Assembly (NCBI RefSeq): GCF_000429365.1 | Contig: NZ_AUBS01000007.1 | Location: 99,876 to 163,875, forward strand | DNA: 64,000 nt | Direction: 5' to 3' | Source of the DNA: Pseudodonghicola xiamenensis DSM 18339 | Lineage (GTDB): Bacteria > Pseudomonadota > Alphaproteobacteria > Rhodobacterales > Rhodobacteraceae | Shown: positions 1 to 7,785 of the stretch, piece after piece | How the letters are laid out: every line of letters starts with the position of its first letter | Numbering within the stretch: position 1 is the stretch's first letter | Notes under the pieces: model-generated | Seen by the model: the letters and a program-made list of their open reading frames with translations, nothing else | What the model was told of the DNA's origin: nothing | The model's database searches: none | Made by a program: the position numbers and the translations under genes

Positions 1-232
1 GCTGGCCACCGGCAACAGCTCGGCTGCGGCCATCGACCTGCTGAAACAGGCCGGCGCCAGCGATATCCGCTTTCTCTGCCTGCTGGCCGCGCCCGAGGGC
101 GTCGAACGGATGAGAGAGGCGCATCCCGATGTGCCGATCGTCACTGCCTCGCTCGATCGCGGGCTGAACAGCAAGGGCTATATCATGCCCGGGCTGGGCG
201 ATGCCGGGGACCGGATGTTCGGCACCAAATAG
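1..232 (+). CDS. upp: Uracil phosphoribosyltransferase, C-terminal part
   Basis: This is the 3' end of a gene cut by the window edge; about 76 residues remain, read from base 2. The enzyme makes UMP from uracil and PRPP in pyrimidine salvage. The visible part starts with the [13 protein letters not shown] stretch, which corresponds to the conserved region binding the PRPP side, and ends with the very typical tail [25 protein letters not shown], where the GLGDAGDR loop contacts uracil. The reading is intact up to the TAG. No terminator is obvious in the short gap before the next gene. Identification is firm because this C-terminus is almost invariant in the family. Confidence 0.93.
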   Translation, partial: LATGNSSAAAIDLLKQAGASDIRFLCLLAAPEGVERMREAHPDVPIVTASLDRGLNSKGYIMPGLGDAGDRMFGTK

Positions 233-310
233 GCCGGGTTTCCCGGGAAGAGGCCACTTTACTCAGGTTGGAATTTGCGGCATCCTGCGGCATATCTTGT
301 GGGGGTGCGG

Positions 311-1372
311 ATGAATTTTACAAGGGTTATGGTCGCCACATTGATCGCTGCCGCTATCGGTCCGCTCGGGGCCAGCGCGCAGGACATGCGGTCGGATGCC
401 GGCGCCGCCCCGGCGGAATTTCCCCCGACCTCTTTCGCGGGCAAGCAATATGTCGACAGTCGCGGCTGCATGTTCATTCGTGCGGGGATCGACGGCAATG
501 TGACATGGGTGCCGCGGGTGACACGGGGGCGTCAGTTGATTTGCGGCTATCAGCCGACCTTCGGCAGCCAGACCGCGGCGACGACGGCTGCGCCTGCGCC
601 GGTTCCGGCGCCGAAGCCTGTCGAGATCACCCTGGCACCGGAAGATCGGCCGGCGCCTGCCGCCGCGCAACCTCGTCCGGCATCGCAGCCGGTTGCCGCG
701 GCGCCGGCCAAGGCGTCGGCACCGGCGCCCCGCCGCAAGGTTGCCTCTGTCGCGACCGCAGCCGCGCCGAGCTCGCGGGCCCAGCAGTCGGCAGCGGCTG
801 GTCCCTGCGCAAATGCTTCGGCCCTCAGTCAGCAATATATCAACCGCGGGCCGGGGGTGCGATGCGGGCCGCAACAGGATGTGCCGGTGCTGTCCGCGCG
901 GATGGAGGCAAGCGCCCCGTCGACGCTCCAGCCCTATACGCCCGATACCCGGGTGGTGCCGCGCCACGTTTATGATCAGCGCCAGAACACCGATGGGATC
1001 ACGGTGCCCAAGGGGTACCGTCCGGTCTGGTCGGATGATCGGCTGAACCCGCATCGGGCCGAATTCAGCCTGATGCCGGCGCAGATCGACCAGCCACCGC
1101 ATGTCCCGTCAGGCTATGTAGCAACGGGGCGGGGTGACGACCGGCTGAACACGCAGCGCGGAATGCGCACAGCCGTCGGCGATGCCCAGACCGATATGAT
1201 CTGGACCAAGACGGTGCCGCGGCGCCTGGTTCCGGTCAAGACTGATCGTCCCGTCGTGGCGGCGCCGGCAGGGACCCTCGCCTCTCCGACCAAGACGGAG
1301 ATGGCGGTTGTGCGGCTGTCGACCCGATCCGCGCCTGAGGCGGGCAAAGACGCGGCCTTTGAAGGGCGCTAA
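311..1372 (+). CDS. Secreted Rhodobacterales protein of the SPOR-protein type, without SPOR domain
   Basis: A 353-residue exported protein. I start it at the ATG at 311, because the next residues form a clear signal peptide (MNFTRVMVATLIAAAIGPLGASA|Q); an in-frame start at 275 would only add 12 unlikely residues. Residues about 45-85 contain the block QYVDSRGCMFIRAGIDGNVT and RQLICGYQPTF, with two cysteines, which I recognise from Rhodobacterales proteins usually annotated as SPOR-domain proteins. A long Ala/Pro-rich linker follows, then a conserved PKGYRPVWSDDRLNPHRAE segment. Those relatives normally end in a SPOR peptidoglycan-binding domain; here the frame stops without one. Exact function is unknown; a cell-envelope role is inferred from export and relatives. 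Confidence 0.75.
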   Translation: MNFTRVMVATLIAAAIGPLGASAQDMRSDAGAAPAEFPPTSFAGKQYVDSRGCMFIRAGIDGNVTWVPRVTRGRQLICGYQPTFGSQTAATTAAPAPVPAPKPVEITLAPEDRPAPAAAQPRPASQPVAAAPAKASAPAPRRKVASVATAAAPSSRAQQSAAAGPCANASALSQQYINRGPGVRCGPQQDVPVLSARMEASAPSTLQPYTPDTRVVPRHVYDQRQNTDGITVPKGYRPVWSDDRLNPHRAEFSLMPAQIDQPPHVPSGYVATGRGDDRLNTQRGMRTAVGDAQTDMIWTKTVPRRLVPVKTDRPVVAAPAGTLASPTKTEMAVVRLSTRSAPEAGKDAAFEGR

Positions 1373-1462
1373 GCCTCTCTGCCTGAAGGCTGCCGATCTT
1401 CTCCGGGCCGGTTTGCGGCTTTCACGGCAGGAAGAAGGGCGCCCGCTCAGGGCGTCAGCGTA

Positions 1463-2476
1463 TCAGCCGCCGCAGATCCCCTGCAGTATCACCCAATCGC
1501 GATCGGGCAGCACTGGGTCGCCGTCCTTTCCGGCCATCGGGTCGGCGTCGATCAGTTCCTGAACCGTTTCGCCGCTGGGGTCGAGTGTGAGGGCATAGGG
1601 TGACGTGGGAACCTGCGCCTCGTCGAAGGCCTTCAGCAGGATGGTCGGGTCCTGTGATGGCCGGCCGGCTGTCAGGACATGTTCGGCGTAGCTGTCCAGC
1701 GTGTCGTGGCTGACCTCTCCGGTGGTCAGCAGCCGGAAACTTGCCACTGGCCCGCCATAGCGCAGCAGATCGGCAAGCGGATCGTTTTCGGTGGCACGAC
1801 TTTGCTCGGCAAGGATGAAACCGGCGGCGACGGCGGGATCCTCGTAGTTTTCGATCAGGTCGCGGTTGAGCAGGATGATATCGCCGGGTAGATGCAGGGT
1901 GGTTTGCACGCCGGTGCGCAGCACCACCAAGCGCCCGGTGCCGGTGCGTCGGGCCAACCGGTTCAGGATCGTCAGACCTTCGGGTGTCTCACAGGCCTTG
2001 CCAGTGACCCGTTCGATCCGCCGCAGCAGGGTCTGGCCGATTTCCTGACGCTTGATGTCGGGGACAACCTGGGTCGCATGCCGCTGCAGCGCACCGGGAA
2101 GCCAGAAGACCAGTAACACCAGCACTGCGGCAAGGCTGGCGCTGACGCTGGCCAGGCGCAGCCGGCCCGGCCGGGGACGGGAGCGCGAGATCGCGGTGCG
2201 AATGCGTTCGATCGCCTCGATCATCGCATCCTCGCCATCAGCGAGTTCCAGCGTCTCATCGGGGTCGCCGTCGGGGTGATAGATCGCGGGTAGCACACCG
2301 GGATTGTACCGCACGACCGCAGCCAGCGACCAATGGGTCAGCGCACGGTCGGCCATGTCACTGATGGTGAGCGTCGCCTCGCCGACCGAGACAATCACCT
2401 CGCGCCGCTGGTCTTCGAGACTGCGGCGCCACAGGCCACTGGCCTCCAGCCGTTCGTATTCGCGCAGCGCCGTCAT
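1463..2476 (-). CDS. Membrane protein with degenerate M48-peptidase-like segment
   Basis: A 337-residue protein of unknown function. Residues 1-100 are cytoplasmic-looking and charged; one hydrophobic segment lies at about 106-130; the rest would face the periplasm. Residues about 195-226 read LPGDIILLNRDLIENYEDPAVAAGFILAEQ, which closely resembles the stretch of M48 metallopeptidases just before and including the zinc motif (LPGG-x-I-hydrophobic, then D-P-x-A-A-hydrophobic, then HExxH), but the HExxH position carries ILAEQ, so no zinc site is visible. The family resemblance is my inference; the lack of HExxH is seen directly. It lies alone, convergent with the gene at 311. Confidence 0.6.
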   Translation of the reverse strand: MTALREYERLEASGLWRRSLEDQRREVIVSVGEATLTISDMADRALTHWSLAAVVRYNPGVLPAIYHPDGDPDETLELADGEDAMIEAIERIRTAISRSRPRPGRLRLASVSASLAAVLVLLVFWLPGALQRHATQVVPDIKRQEIGQTLLRRIERVTGKACETPEGLTILNRLARRTGTGRLVVLRTGVQTTLHLPGDIILLNRDLIENYEDPAVAAGFILAEQSRATENDPLADLLRYGGPVASFRLLTTGEVSHDTLDSYAEHVLTAGRPSQDPTILLKAFDEAQVPTSPYALTLDPSGETVQELIDADPMAGKDGDPVLPDRDWVILQGICGG

Positions 2477-2587
2477 GTCAGGTGTTTCTGTCGTGCCTCG
2501 GGTATTTTTGAGACCACCCTAGCACGCCGCGCACCCGGGCGGCAAACGCCTTTGCTCCCGGGGCGACATGTCGCTGGTGTTCCCGGA

Positions 2588-2779
2588 TCAGGAGGGTTTG
2601 AGCCCCATCTTGGCAAAGATCATTGCCGCCGGGCAAAAGCCGGTGAAGGAAGATTGCAGCAGGTTGGCACCGACAAAAACGGTCAGCCATACCCAATAGG
2701 GCGACACCCAATAGGTCAGGGCAACCGACAGCAGAACCATGAACCCCGCAAAGGCGGTGACAGCGTTGTGAATGGTCAT
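2588..2779 (-). CDS. DUF2892 (YgaP-type) small inner membrane protein
   Basis: A 63-residue protein starting MTIHNAVTAFAG, with two hydrophobic segments (about residues 5-24 and 25-45) and the family-typical end FTGFCPAAMIFAKMGLK. This matches the small membrane domain found alone or fused to rhodanese in YgaP. The start at 2779 is preferred over an upstream in-frame ATG at 2866 because the extra residues are polar and unlike the family. Function is unknown; in YgaP the domain anchors sulfur-transfer chemistry to the membrane, but there is no rhodanese here. It is divergent from the sulfotransferase gene. Confidence 0.8.
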   Translation of the reverse strand: MTIHNAVTAFAGFMVLLSVALTYWVSPYWVWLTVFVGANLLQSSFTGFCPAAMIFAKMGLKPS

Positions 2780-2976
2780 CTTCAAGTCCTCTTGGTGGCA
2801 GGCGCGCCCTGGCGCCTTTGTATTCGAATTTAAGAATACGTTTGGGGTTTTGCAAGCCCGGAACATGCGCGGCGGCGTTTTCGGGTGTTTCGGGTGATGG
2901 CAATGACTCGGTTTCAGGTAGGCGGAGCCTTTGCCGGGCTCTTGCGACCGGTTCGAAATCAGTTAGCTTCTGGCGC

Positions 2977-3624
2977 ATGATCCTCAGCCCCGGGCGCGGT
3001 TACGTCTTTATCCATATCCCCAAGACCGGAGGCACCTCTCTGGCGTTGGCGCTGGAGGCGCGGGCGATGAAGGACGACCTGATGCTGGGGGATACTCCGA
3101 AGGCGCGGCGGCGGCGGCATCGGTTGCATTCGGCGCCGGCGCAGGGGCGGCTGTGGAAGCATTCGACCCTGGCCGATATCGAGGGGCTGGTGCCGGACAG
3201 CCTGCTGGACGGGCTTTTCGCCTTTACCCTGGTGCGCAATCCCTGGGCCCGGGCGCTGAGCTATTATCGTTGGCTGCGGTTGCAATCCTTCGATCACCCG
3301 GCGGTGCGGCTGGCCGGGGCGCTGAGCTTTGAGGGGTTTGTCACCCATGGCGACACCCGTGCCGCCTTTCGCGCCCATCCGTTTCCGTCTTACATGCGTC
3401 GTTCTGACGGGCGCGAGCAATGCGCGGCTTATATCCGGCTCGAACGCTTCGCTGAGGATGCCGCGCCGCTCGTTGCCCATCTGGGTTTCTCGTTGGAACT
3501 GCCTCATGAGAACCGCTCGGGCCCTGAGGCCGATTATCCTGCGATCTATACCCCCCGCGCGGCGGAGGCGGTGGCAGAGGCCTGCGCGCAGGATATCGAC
3601 CGTTTCGGCTATGATTTCGGCTGA
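2977..3624 (+). CDS. Sulfotransferase family protein
   Basis: A 215-residue protein with the two PAPS-binding signatures of carbohydrate-type sulfotransferases: the 5'-phosphosulfate loop IHIPKTGGTS at residues 12-21 and the 3'-phosphate segment LVRNPWARALSYY around residues 85-97, with Arg87 and Ser95 in the expected places. It should transfer sulfate from PAPS to an unidentified acceptor, possibly a polysaccharide or lipid; the acceptor cannot be read from the sequence. The start at 2977 places the PAPS loop close to the N-terminus as is usual; an open frame reaching back to 2818 has no support. Stands alone between unrelated genes. Confidence 0.85.
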   Translation: MILSPGRGYVFIHIPKTGGTSLALALEARAMKDDLMLGDTPKARRRRHRLHSAPAQGRLWKHSTLADIEGLVPDSLLDGLFAFTLVRNPWARALSYYRWLRLQSFDHPAVRLAGALSFEGFVTHGDTRAAFRAHPFPSYMRRSDGREQCAAYIRLERFAEDAAPLVAHLGFSLELPHENRSGPEADYPAIYTPRAAEAVAEACAQDIDRFGYDFG

Positions 3625-3829
3625 GCCATCCCGTCGGGGGAGGCGGTATTTCCCGAAGAAAATGCGCCAGTCCCGTCGTTATTTGGGGGATTGGCGGATA
3701 ATGCGAAACAATGACATGAGTTTTCCCCATTTCGGGCCCATCGCGGGCCAGCTGGCCGGCTCTTGTGGCTGCATCATGGTTTGAGCCGGTCTGCGGGACC
3801 TGCAGAACCGCTGAGCGAAAGGCCCCTTG

Positions 3830-4543
3830 ATGCTGAAATTGCTGCGCGATCTGATGCGTGCCGATCCGCTGCCCGAGGAGGTGGCGCATCCGCTCGGGGG
3901 GATGCTGATCACGGGGCAGGCGGGGGTCATGGCCGGCACCCAAGTGGCGACGGCGGCAGGCTGGCGCCCGGTCGAGGCATTGCGCATCGGTGATCGGGTA
4001 CTGAGTTTCGATCATGGTTTTCAGCCGGTGATCGACGTGCAGCGGGATCGGTTGACCGCTGGAGAGGAGCGTGGCGCCGCTGCGGGGCGGGCGCTGCGGG
4101 TGCCGCCGGGCGCGCTTGGCAATCAGGCGCCGTTGTGGCTGATGGCGGATCAGGAGCTTCTGGTGGAAAGTGAAGCGGCACAGCAAATTCTGGGAGAGGC
4201 CTTTGTCGCCGTTCCTGCCCGCGCGCTGTCGGGGCTGCGGCGTATCGCCGAGGCCGAGGTCGGGCCCGAACGTTCCACGGTCACCCTGATCTTTCCGCAG
4301 GAGGAGGCCATTTATGTCGAAGGTGGGCTGCTGGTGCTGTGTCCGCGACCGCAGACGCCGCTCGCCGCGGTCGAGGCAGGCGATCCGTATGAGGATTATT
4401 TCCGGGTCCAGACCTTGCAGACCGCGCGGTTCCTGCTGCGCCAGTTGATCGAGACAGGCGGTGCCGCCAGTCTGGGCTATGCGACCGAGGAGCTCGCGCC
4501 GATGATCGCCGCACCGCGTCAACCGCCGCGCCTGGTGGGCTGA
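3830..4543 (+). CDS. Hint-fold protein lacking splice residues
   Basis: A 237-residue soluble protein with a hedgehog/intein (Hint) fold of the kind common in Rhodobacterales. The fold is recognised from residues about 33-65, MAGTQVATAAGWRPVEALRIG followed by DRVLSFDHGFQPV. Canonical Hint domains begin C-F-x-x-G-T; here the Cys is absent (GVMAGT). The later SPQHR-like block is replaced by LMADQELLVES, so the histidine that activates the scissile bond is also missing. Autocleavage is therefore unlikely. The ATG at 3830 is chosen; a TTG lies directly before it. Role unknown. A related but more canonical Hint protein lies at 14115-15266. Confidence 0.75.
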   Translation: MLKLLRDLMRADPLPEEVAHPLGGMLITGQAGVMAGTQVATAAGWRPVEALRIGDRVLSFDHGFQPVIDVQRDRLTAGEERGAAAGRALRVPPGALGNQAPLWLMADQELLVESEAAQQILGEAFVAVPARALSGLRRIAEAEVGPERSTVTLIFPQEEAIYVEGGLLVLCPRPQTPLAAVEAGDPYEDYFRVQTLQTARFLLRQLIETGGAASLGYATEELAPMIAAPRQPPRLVG

Positions 4544-4624
4544 CCGGCGGCGCTTTCGATTGACGGGCGCCCGCAAATAACGCAGGACTGAGCGAACCCT
4601 GTTCTTGCAGCATGCGGATTTCTC

Positions 4625-4909
4625 ATGAGTTTTTCATCTGATACGGCTGAGACCCTTGCCTTGCAGGCGCTGGGCTGGCTGGTCACCAATGATGAGTTGC
4701 TGCCGGTCTTTCTCGGCGCCACGGGCGCAGGTGAGGACGAGCTTCGCGCGCGGGCGGCGGATCCCGTGTTCCTGGCAGCCGTGCTGGATTTCCTGATGAT
4801 GGACGATGCCTGGGTCATGGCCTTTTGCGACAGCGTTCAGACCCCATATGATAGCCTGATGAAGGCCCGCGCCGCGTTGCCCGGCGGGGCGCAGATTAAC
4901 TGGACCTGA
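4625..4909 (+). CDS. DUF3572 family protein
   Basis: A 94-residue acidic protein with the DUF3572 pattern: A-LQALGWLV-ND-ELLPVFLGATGA near the N-terminus and FLAAVLDFLMMDDAWVMAFCDS in the second half. The family is restricted mainly to alphaproteobacteria and has no assigned biochemical function. It lies 26 bases upstream of the HAD phosphatase and probably shares a transcript with it, so a link to nucleotide or sugar-phosphate housekeeping is possible but only from proximity. Confidence 0.8.
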   Translation: MSFSSDTAETLALQALGWLVTNDELLPVFLGATGAGEDELRARAADPVFLAAVLDFLMMDDAWVMAFCDSVQTPYDSLMKARAALPGGAQINWT

Positions 4910-4935
4910 GAGCCGACGCCAAAGGAGCGCCCGCA

Positions 4936-5631
4936 ATGCCCATCGACGCCATTCTCTTTGACAAGGACGGCACCCTGTTCGATTTCGGCGCCACCTGGAA
5001 TGTCTGGTCGCGCCGGGTGATCGACGATCTGGCCGGGGGCGATGCCAATCTGGCCCGTGCCATGGCCGATGCGATGCGCTTCGATCTGGACAGCAACAGC
5101 TTTCTGCCCGACAGCCCGGTGATCGCCGGGACCAACCGGGAGGCGGCGGAATATATTGCCTCGGCACTCCCCGATCGCAGCGTCGAGGAGATAGAGCGCC
5201 ACCTGACGCTCAGTGCAGCGGAGGCGCCCCTGGCGCCGGCGGTGCCGTTGGCTGCGTTCCTTGATGCGCTTTCGGCGCAGGGCCTCAGGCTGGGGGTGAT
5301 GACCAATGACACCGAATATAGCGCCCGGGCGCAACTGGGCGGTGCGGGGGTGCTGGACCGGTTCGCCTTTGTCGCTGGTTTCGACAGTGGATATGGTGCC
5401 AAGCCGGCCCCCGATCCACTGCTGGCCTTCTGCGACGCGGTGGGGGTGGCGCCGGGGCGCACGGCGATGGTGGGCGACAGTACCCACGATCTGATTGCTG
5501 GGCGCGCTGCTGGCATGGCTACGCTGGGGGTGTTGACCGGGGTCGCCGGCATCGAGGAGCTGGCGCCCCATGCCGATGCGGTGCTGCCTGATATCGGTCA
5601 TATCCCGGATTGGCTGGCGGCGCGCCGCTGA
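4936..5631 (+). CDS. HAD-superfamily phosphatase, phosphoglycolate phosphatase-like
   Basis: A 231-residue cytoplasmic HAD hydrolase. All four motifs are visible: motif I ILFDKDGTLFDF with the Asp9 nucleophile and Asp11 acid/base, motif II VMTND in the middle, motif III Lys in GYGAKPAPDP, and motif IV MVGDSTHDLIAGRAAG. A helical cap sits between motifs I and II, as in the Gph type. It most likely dephosphorylates a small phosphate ester; phosphoglycolate is the usual guess, but HAD specificity cannot be read from motifs. It follows the DUF3572 gene by 26 bases with a good AAGGAG ribosome site. Confidence 0.85.
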   Translation: MPIDAILFDKDGTLFDFGATWNVWSRRVIDDLAGGDANLARAMADAMRFDLDSNSFLPDSPVIAGTNREAAEYIASALPDRSVEEIERHLTLSAAEAPLAPAVPLAAFLDALSAQGLRLGVMTNDTEYSARAQLGGAGVLDRFAFVAGFDSGYGAKPAPDPLLAFCDAVGVAPGRTAMVGDSTHDLIAGRAAGMATLGVLTGVAGIEELAPHADAVLPDIGHIPDWLAARR

Positions 5632-5988
5632 TCTGACCTGCAGGTGACGGCGCCGGCCGATCAGGGGCGGCATGTCCCATGAACACGTCTTGCTTTGTCG
5701 GGGGCTTTCTTTGTCTCGCCGTCTTCGCCTGGAGATGGGGGGCTTGCGGCAGCCGAGCCATAAGACGGAGGAGGGTCTGAGGCGGGGGCGGAGCAGGTCG
5801 CTGTCACCATTTCCATCGCCCGGGAAAAGGGACGAAGGACCGGGCAGGCAGACTTTCGCACCGCAGCTTCTCCTCAGGGTTGCTTGGCGGGCGTTGAGCC
5901 CTGTCTTTCAAGCGGAGACGGCCGTTTGTTGGGGCTTTGTTAATCAATTTTCTGCCATGCTGCATTAACGGAAAACTCGGGGGTGCGC
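5632..5988. other. Intergenic region without a recognisable gene
   Basis: These 357 bases hold no supported gene. Short open frames exist on both strands but have no recognisable protein features. The last 60 bases become AT-rich (around GTTAATCAATTTTCTG), which suits a promoter for the H-NOX-type operon, although no convincing -35/-10 pair could be chosen. Confidence 0.5.
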
Positions 5989-6576
5989 ATGCACGGTCTG
6001 GTCAACAGGGCGATCCAATCTTTCGTCTGCAACACGTATGGGGAAGACCGCTGGCACGATGTGACAGAGGCTGCGGGATTGGGGTTTTCTGATTTCGAGG
6101 CGATGCTGACCTATGATGACGATCTGACGGATGCCGTTCTTGATGCGCTCAGCACCGAGCTGCGCCGTGAGCGATCCGAAATTCTCGAGGATCTGGGCAC
6201 CTATCTGGTTTCGCACCCGGCGGTTGAGGCGCTTCGGCGCCTGCTGCGGTTCGGTGGGGAAACCTATGTCGATTTCCTCTATTCCCTGGATGAATTGCCC
6301 GGGAGGGCGCGATTGGCGGTCAGCGATCTGATTTTGCCGGCGATGGAATTGCGGGAGATTCGGCAGGGCCAATTCAGCCTGACCTGTGCGCCGGGCCTGC
6401 CGGGGTTCGGCTGGGTGATGATGGGGATCCTGCGGGCCATGGCTGACGATTATGGGGCCTTGGTGATGCTGGAGCATGCCGGCGCCCATGACGGGGCAGA
6501 AGTGATCGCGATCACCTTGGTTGAATCCGCCTTCAGCGAAGGGCGGAGCTTTGAGTTGGGAGTGCGCGCCGGATGA
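5989..6576 (+). CDS. H-NOX-fold sensor protein lacking the heme histidine
   Basis: A 195-residue protein with the heme-NO/oxygen-binding (H-NOX) fold: MHGLVNRAIQSFV at the N-terminus, GTYLVSHPAVEALRRLLRFGG, and an end like GFGWVMMGILRAMADDYG. Starting at the ATG at 5989 gives the usual MHG start; a GTG two codons earlier is possible. In sensing H-NOX proteins the segment LDALHDHL carries the proximal heme His; here the aligned segment is LDELPGRA, with Pro at residue 104. The YxSxR heme-propionate motif is not visible either (QFSLTCAPG). Heme binding is thus doubtful. The gene overlaps the next by four bases (ATGA), a typical H-NOX/cyclase pairing. It may be a ligand-free adaptor controlling the cyclase. 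Confidence 0.85.
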   Translation: MHGLVNRAIQSFVCNTYGEDRWHDVTEAAGLGFSDFEAMLTYDDDLTDAVLDALSTELRRERSEILEDLGTYLVSHPAVEALRRLLRFGGETYVDFLYSLDELPGRARLAVSDLILPAMELREIRQGQFSLTCAPGLPGFGWVMMGILRAMADDYGALVMLEHAGAHDGAEVIAITLVESAFSEGRSFELGVRAG

Positions 6577-7598
6577 TCGACAATACAGACCTGGTCCGGA
6601 TGCTGGACATGCTGTGCCCGATGTACCTTCTTCTGAACGAGGAGGGGGTGATCACCCGCGTCGGCCCGACCCTGCAGAAGATTCGCCCCGACCGGGAGCT
6701 CAAGGGGGAACGGTTTCTCGATCTTTTCGAACTTGCGCGACCGCGCTGTGTCGGCAGTTTTGCCGATCTGCTGAACGCCAAGGGGGGGAAGCTGAATCTC
6801 AGTTTTCGCGATGCCCGCAAGACTGCGATGAAGGGGCTTATTGTCGGCATCGGTGGCGGCGCGGTGGTCAAGTTGTCATTCGGCATTTCGGTGGTCGAGG
6901 CGGTCCGCGACTATCATCTGACCAGCGCGGATTTTTCCTCGACCGACCCGGCGATCGAGCTTCTTTATCTGGCCGAAGCGAATTCGGTGGCGATGGAGGC
7001 GTCGCGCCAGTTGAACCTGCGGTTGCAGGCGGCCAAGATCTCGGCCGAGGAACAGGCGTTCACCGACACGTTGACCGGGCTGAAGAACCGGCGGGCGATG
7101 GAACATGTCATGGCGCGCAGGGCCAGCGGCGGCATGCCCTATGCGCTGATGCATATCGACCTGGATTTCTTCAAGCAGGTGAACGACACCCTGGGCCATG
7201 CGGCCGGGGATTACGTGCTGCAGCAGGTCGCCCGCGTTCTGGTCGAGGAGACCCGGCGCGAGGATACGGTCGCCCGGGCTGGGGGGGATGAATTCGTCAT
7301 CATCTTCGACCACCTGACCGACAGGCCCCGGCTGCAGCGTATCGCGCGGCGGCTGATCGACCGGGTGGAACAGCCGATGCGCTTTCATGGCCAGAGCTGC
7401 CGGATTTCAACCAGTATCGGTATCGCGATTTCGACCGAACAGCCGGCCAGCGATCCTCTCAAGCTGCTCGGCCAGGCGGATGTGGCGCTCTATGCGGCCA
7501 AGCGCGGCGGTCGGGCCGGACTGCGATTCTACAGTCCGGGTATGGAAAATCACGACCCGGTGGCGAGTGTCGAGGTTGACCGTGCCCGCTTCGGTTGA
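6573..7598 (+). CDS. Diguanylate cyclase (GGDEF) with N-terminal sensor domain
   Basis: A 341-residue cytoplasmic protein. Residues about 1-120 form a PAS-like domain of the type associated with H-NOX proteins (LNEEGVITRVGPTLQKI). A helical linker runs from about 135 to 165, and the GGDEF domain follows: DTLTGLKNRR, HIDLDFFKQVNDTLGHAAGD and the active-site AGGDEF at 236-241. An inhibitory RxxD site (Arg228-Asp231) sits exactly five residues before GGDEF, so product feedback by c-di-GMP is expected. No membrane segments. It overlaps the H-NOX-fold gene by four bases, so both are co-translated; in characterised systems H-NOX controls the partner cyclase, and that role is inferred here. Confidence 0.92.
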   Translation: MIDNTDLVRMLDMLCPMYLLLNEEGVITRVGPTLQKIRPDRELKGERFLDLFELARPRCVGSFADLLNAKGGKLNLSFRDARKTAMKGLIVGIGGGAVVKLSFGISVVEAVRDYHLTSADFSSTDPAIELLYLAEANSVAMEASRQLNLRLQAAKISAEEQAFTDTLTGLKNRRAMEHVMARRASGGMPYALMHIDLDFFKQVNDTLGHAAGDYVLQQVARVLVEETRREDTVARAGGDEFVIIFDHLTDRPRLQRIARRLIDRVEQPMRFHGQSCRISTSIGIAISTEQPASDPLKLLGQADVALYAAKRGGRAGLRFYSPGMENHDPVASVEVDRARFG

Positions 7599-7785
7599 TG
7601 CGTTTGGTGCCGGTCAGCGACGCTTTGCCTGCGAGGGTGCGTTTCCCGCGGCAATCTTGACAGCAAGCGCGGCAGAGGATCATCCTTTCGGCAATCTGTT
7701 GATTTGATGCAACAGGCCGTGTCGTGGAAGAGCGGAGGTTTCCCGTGGGAGCCTTGAGCGGTCTGCCTGTCTGAAAGGATTTAAC

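Noticed and set aside
3341..4576. 411-codon minus-strand frame over the Hint-fold and sulfotransferase genes
   Set aside because: Antisense to two recognised proteins; Arg-rich translation without motifs.
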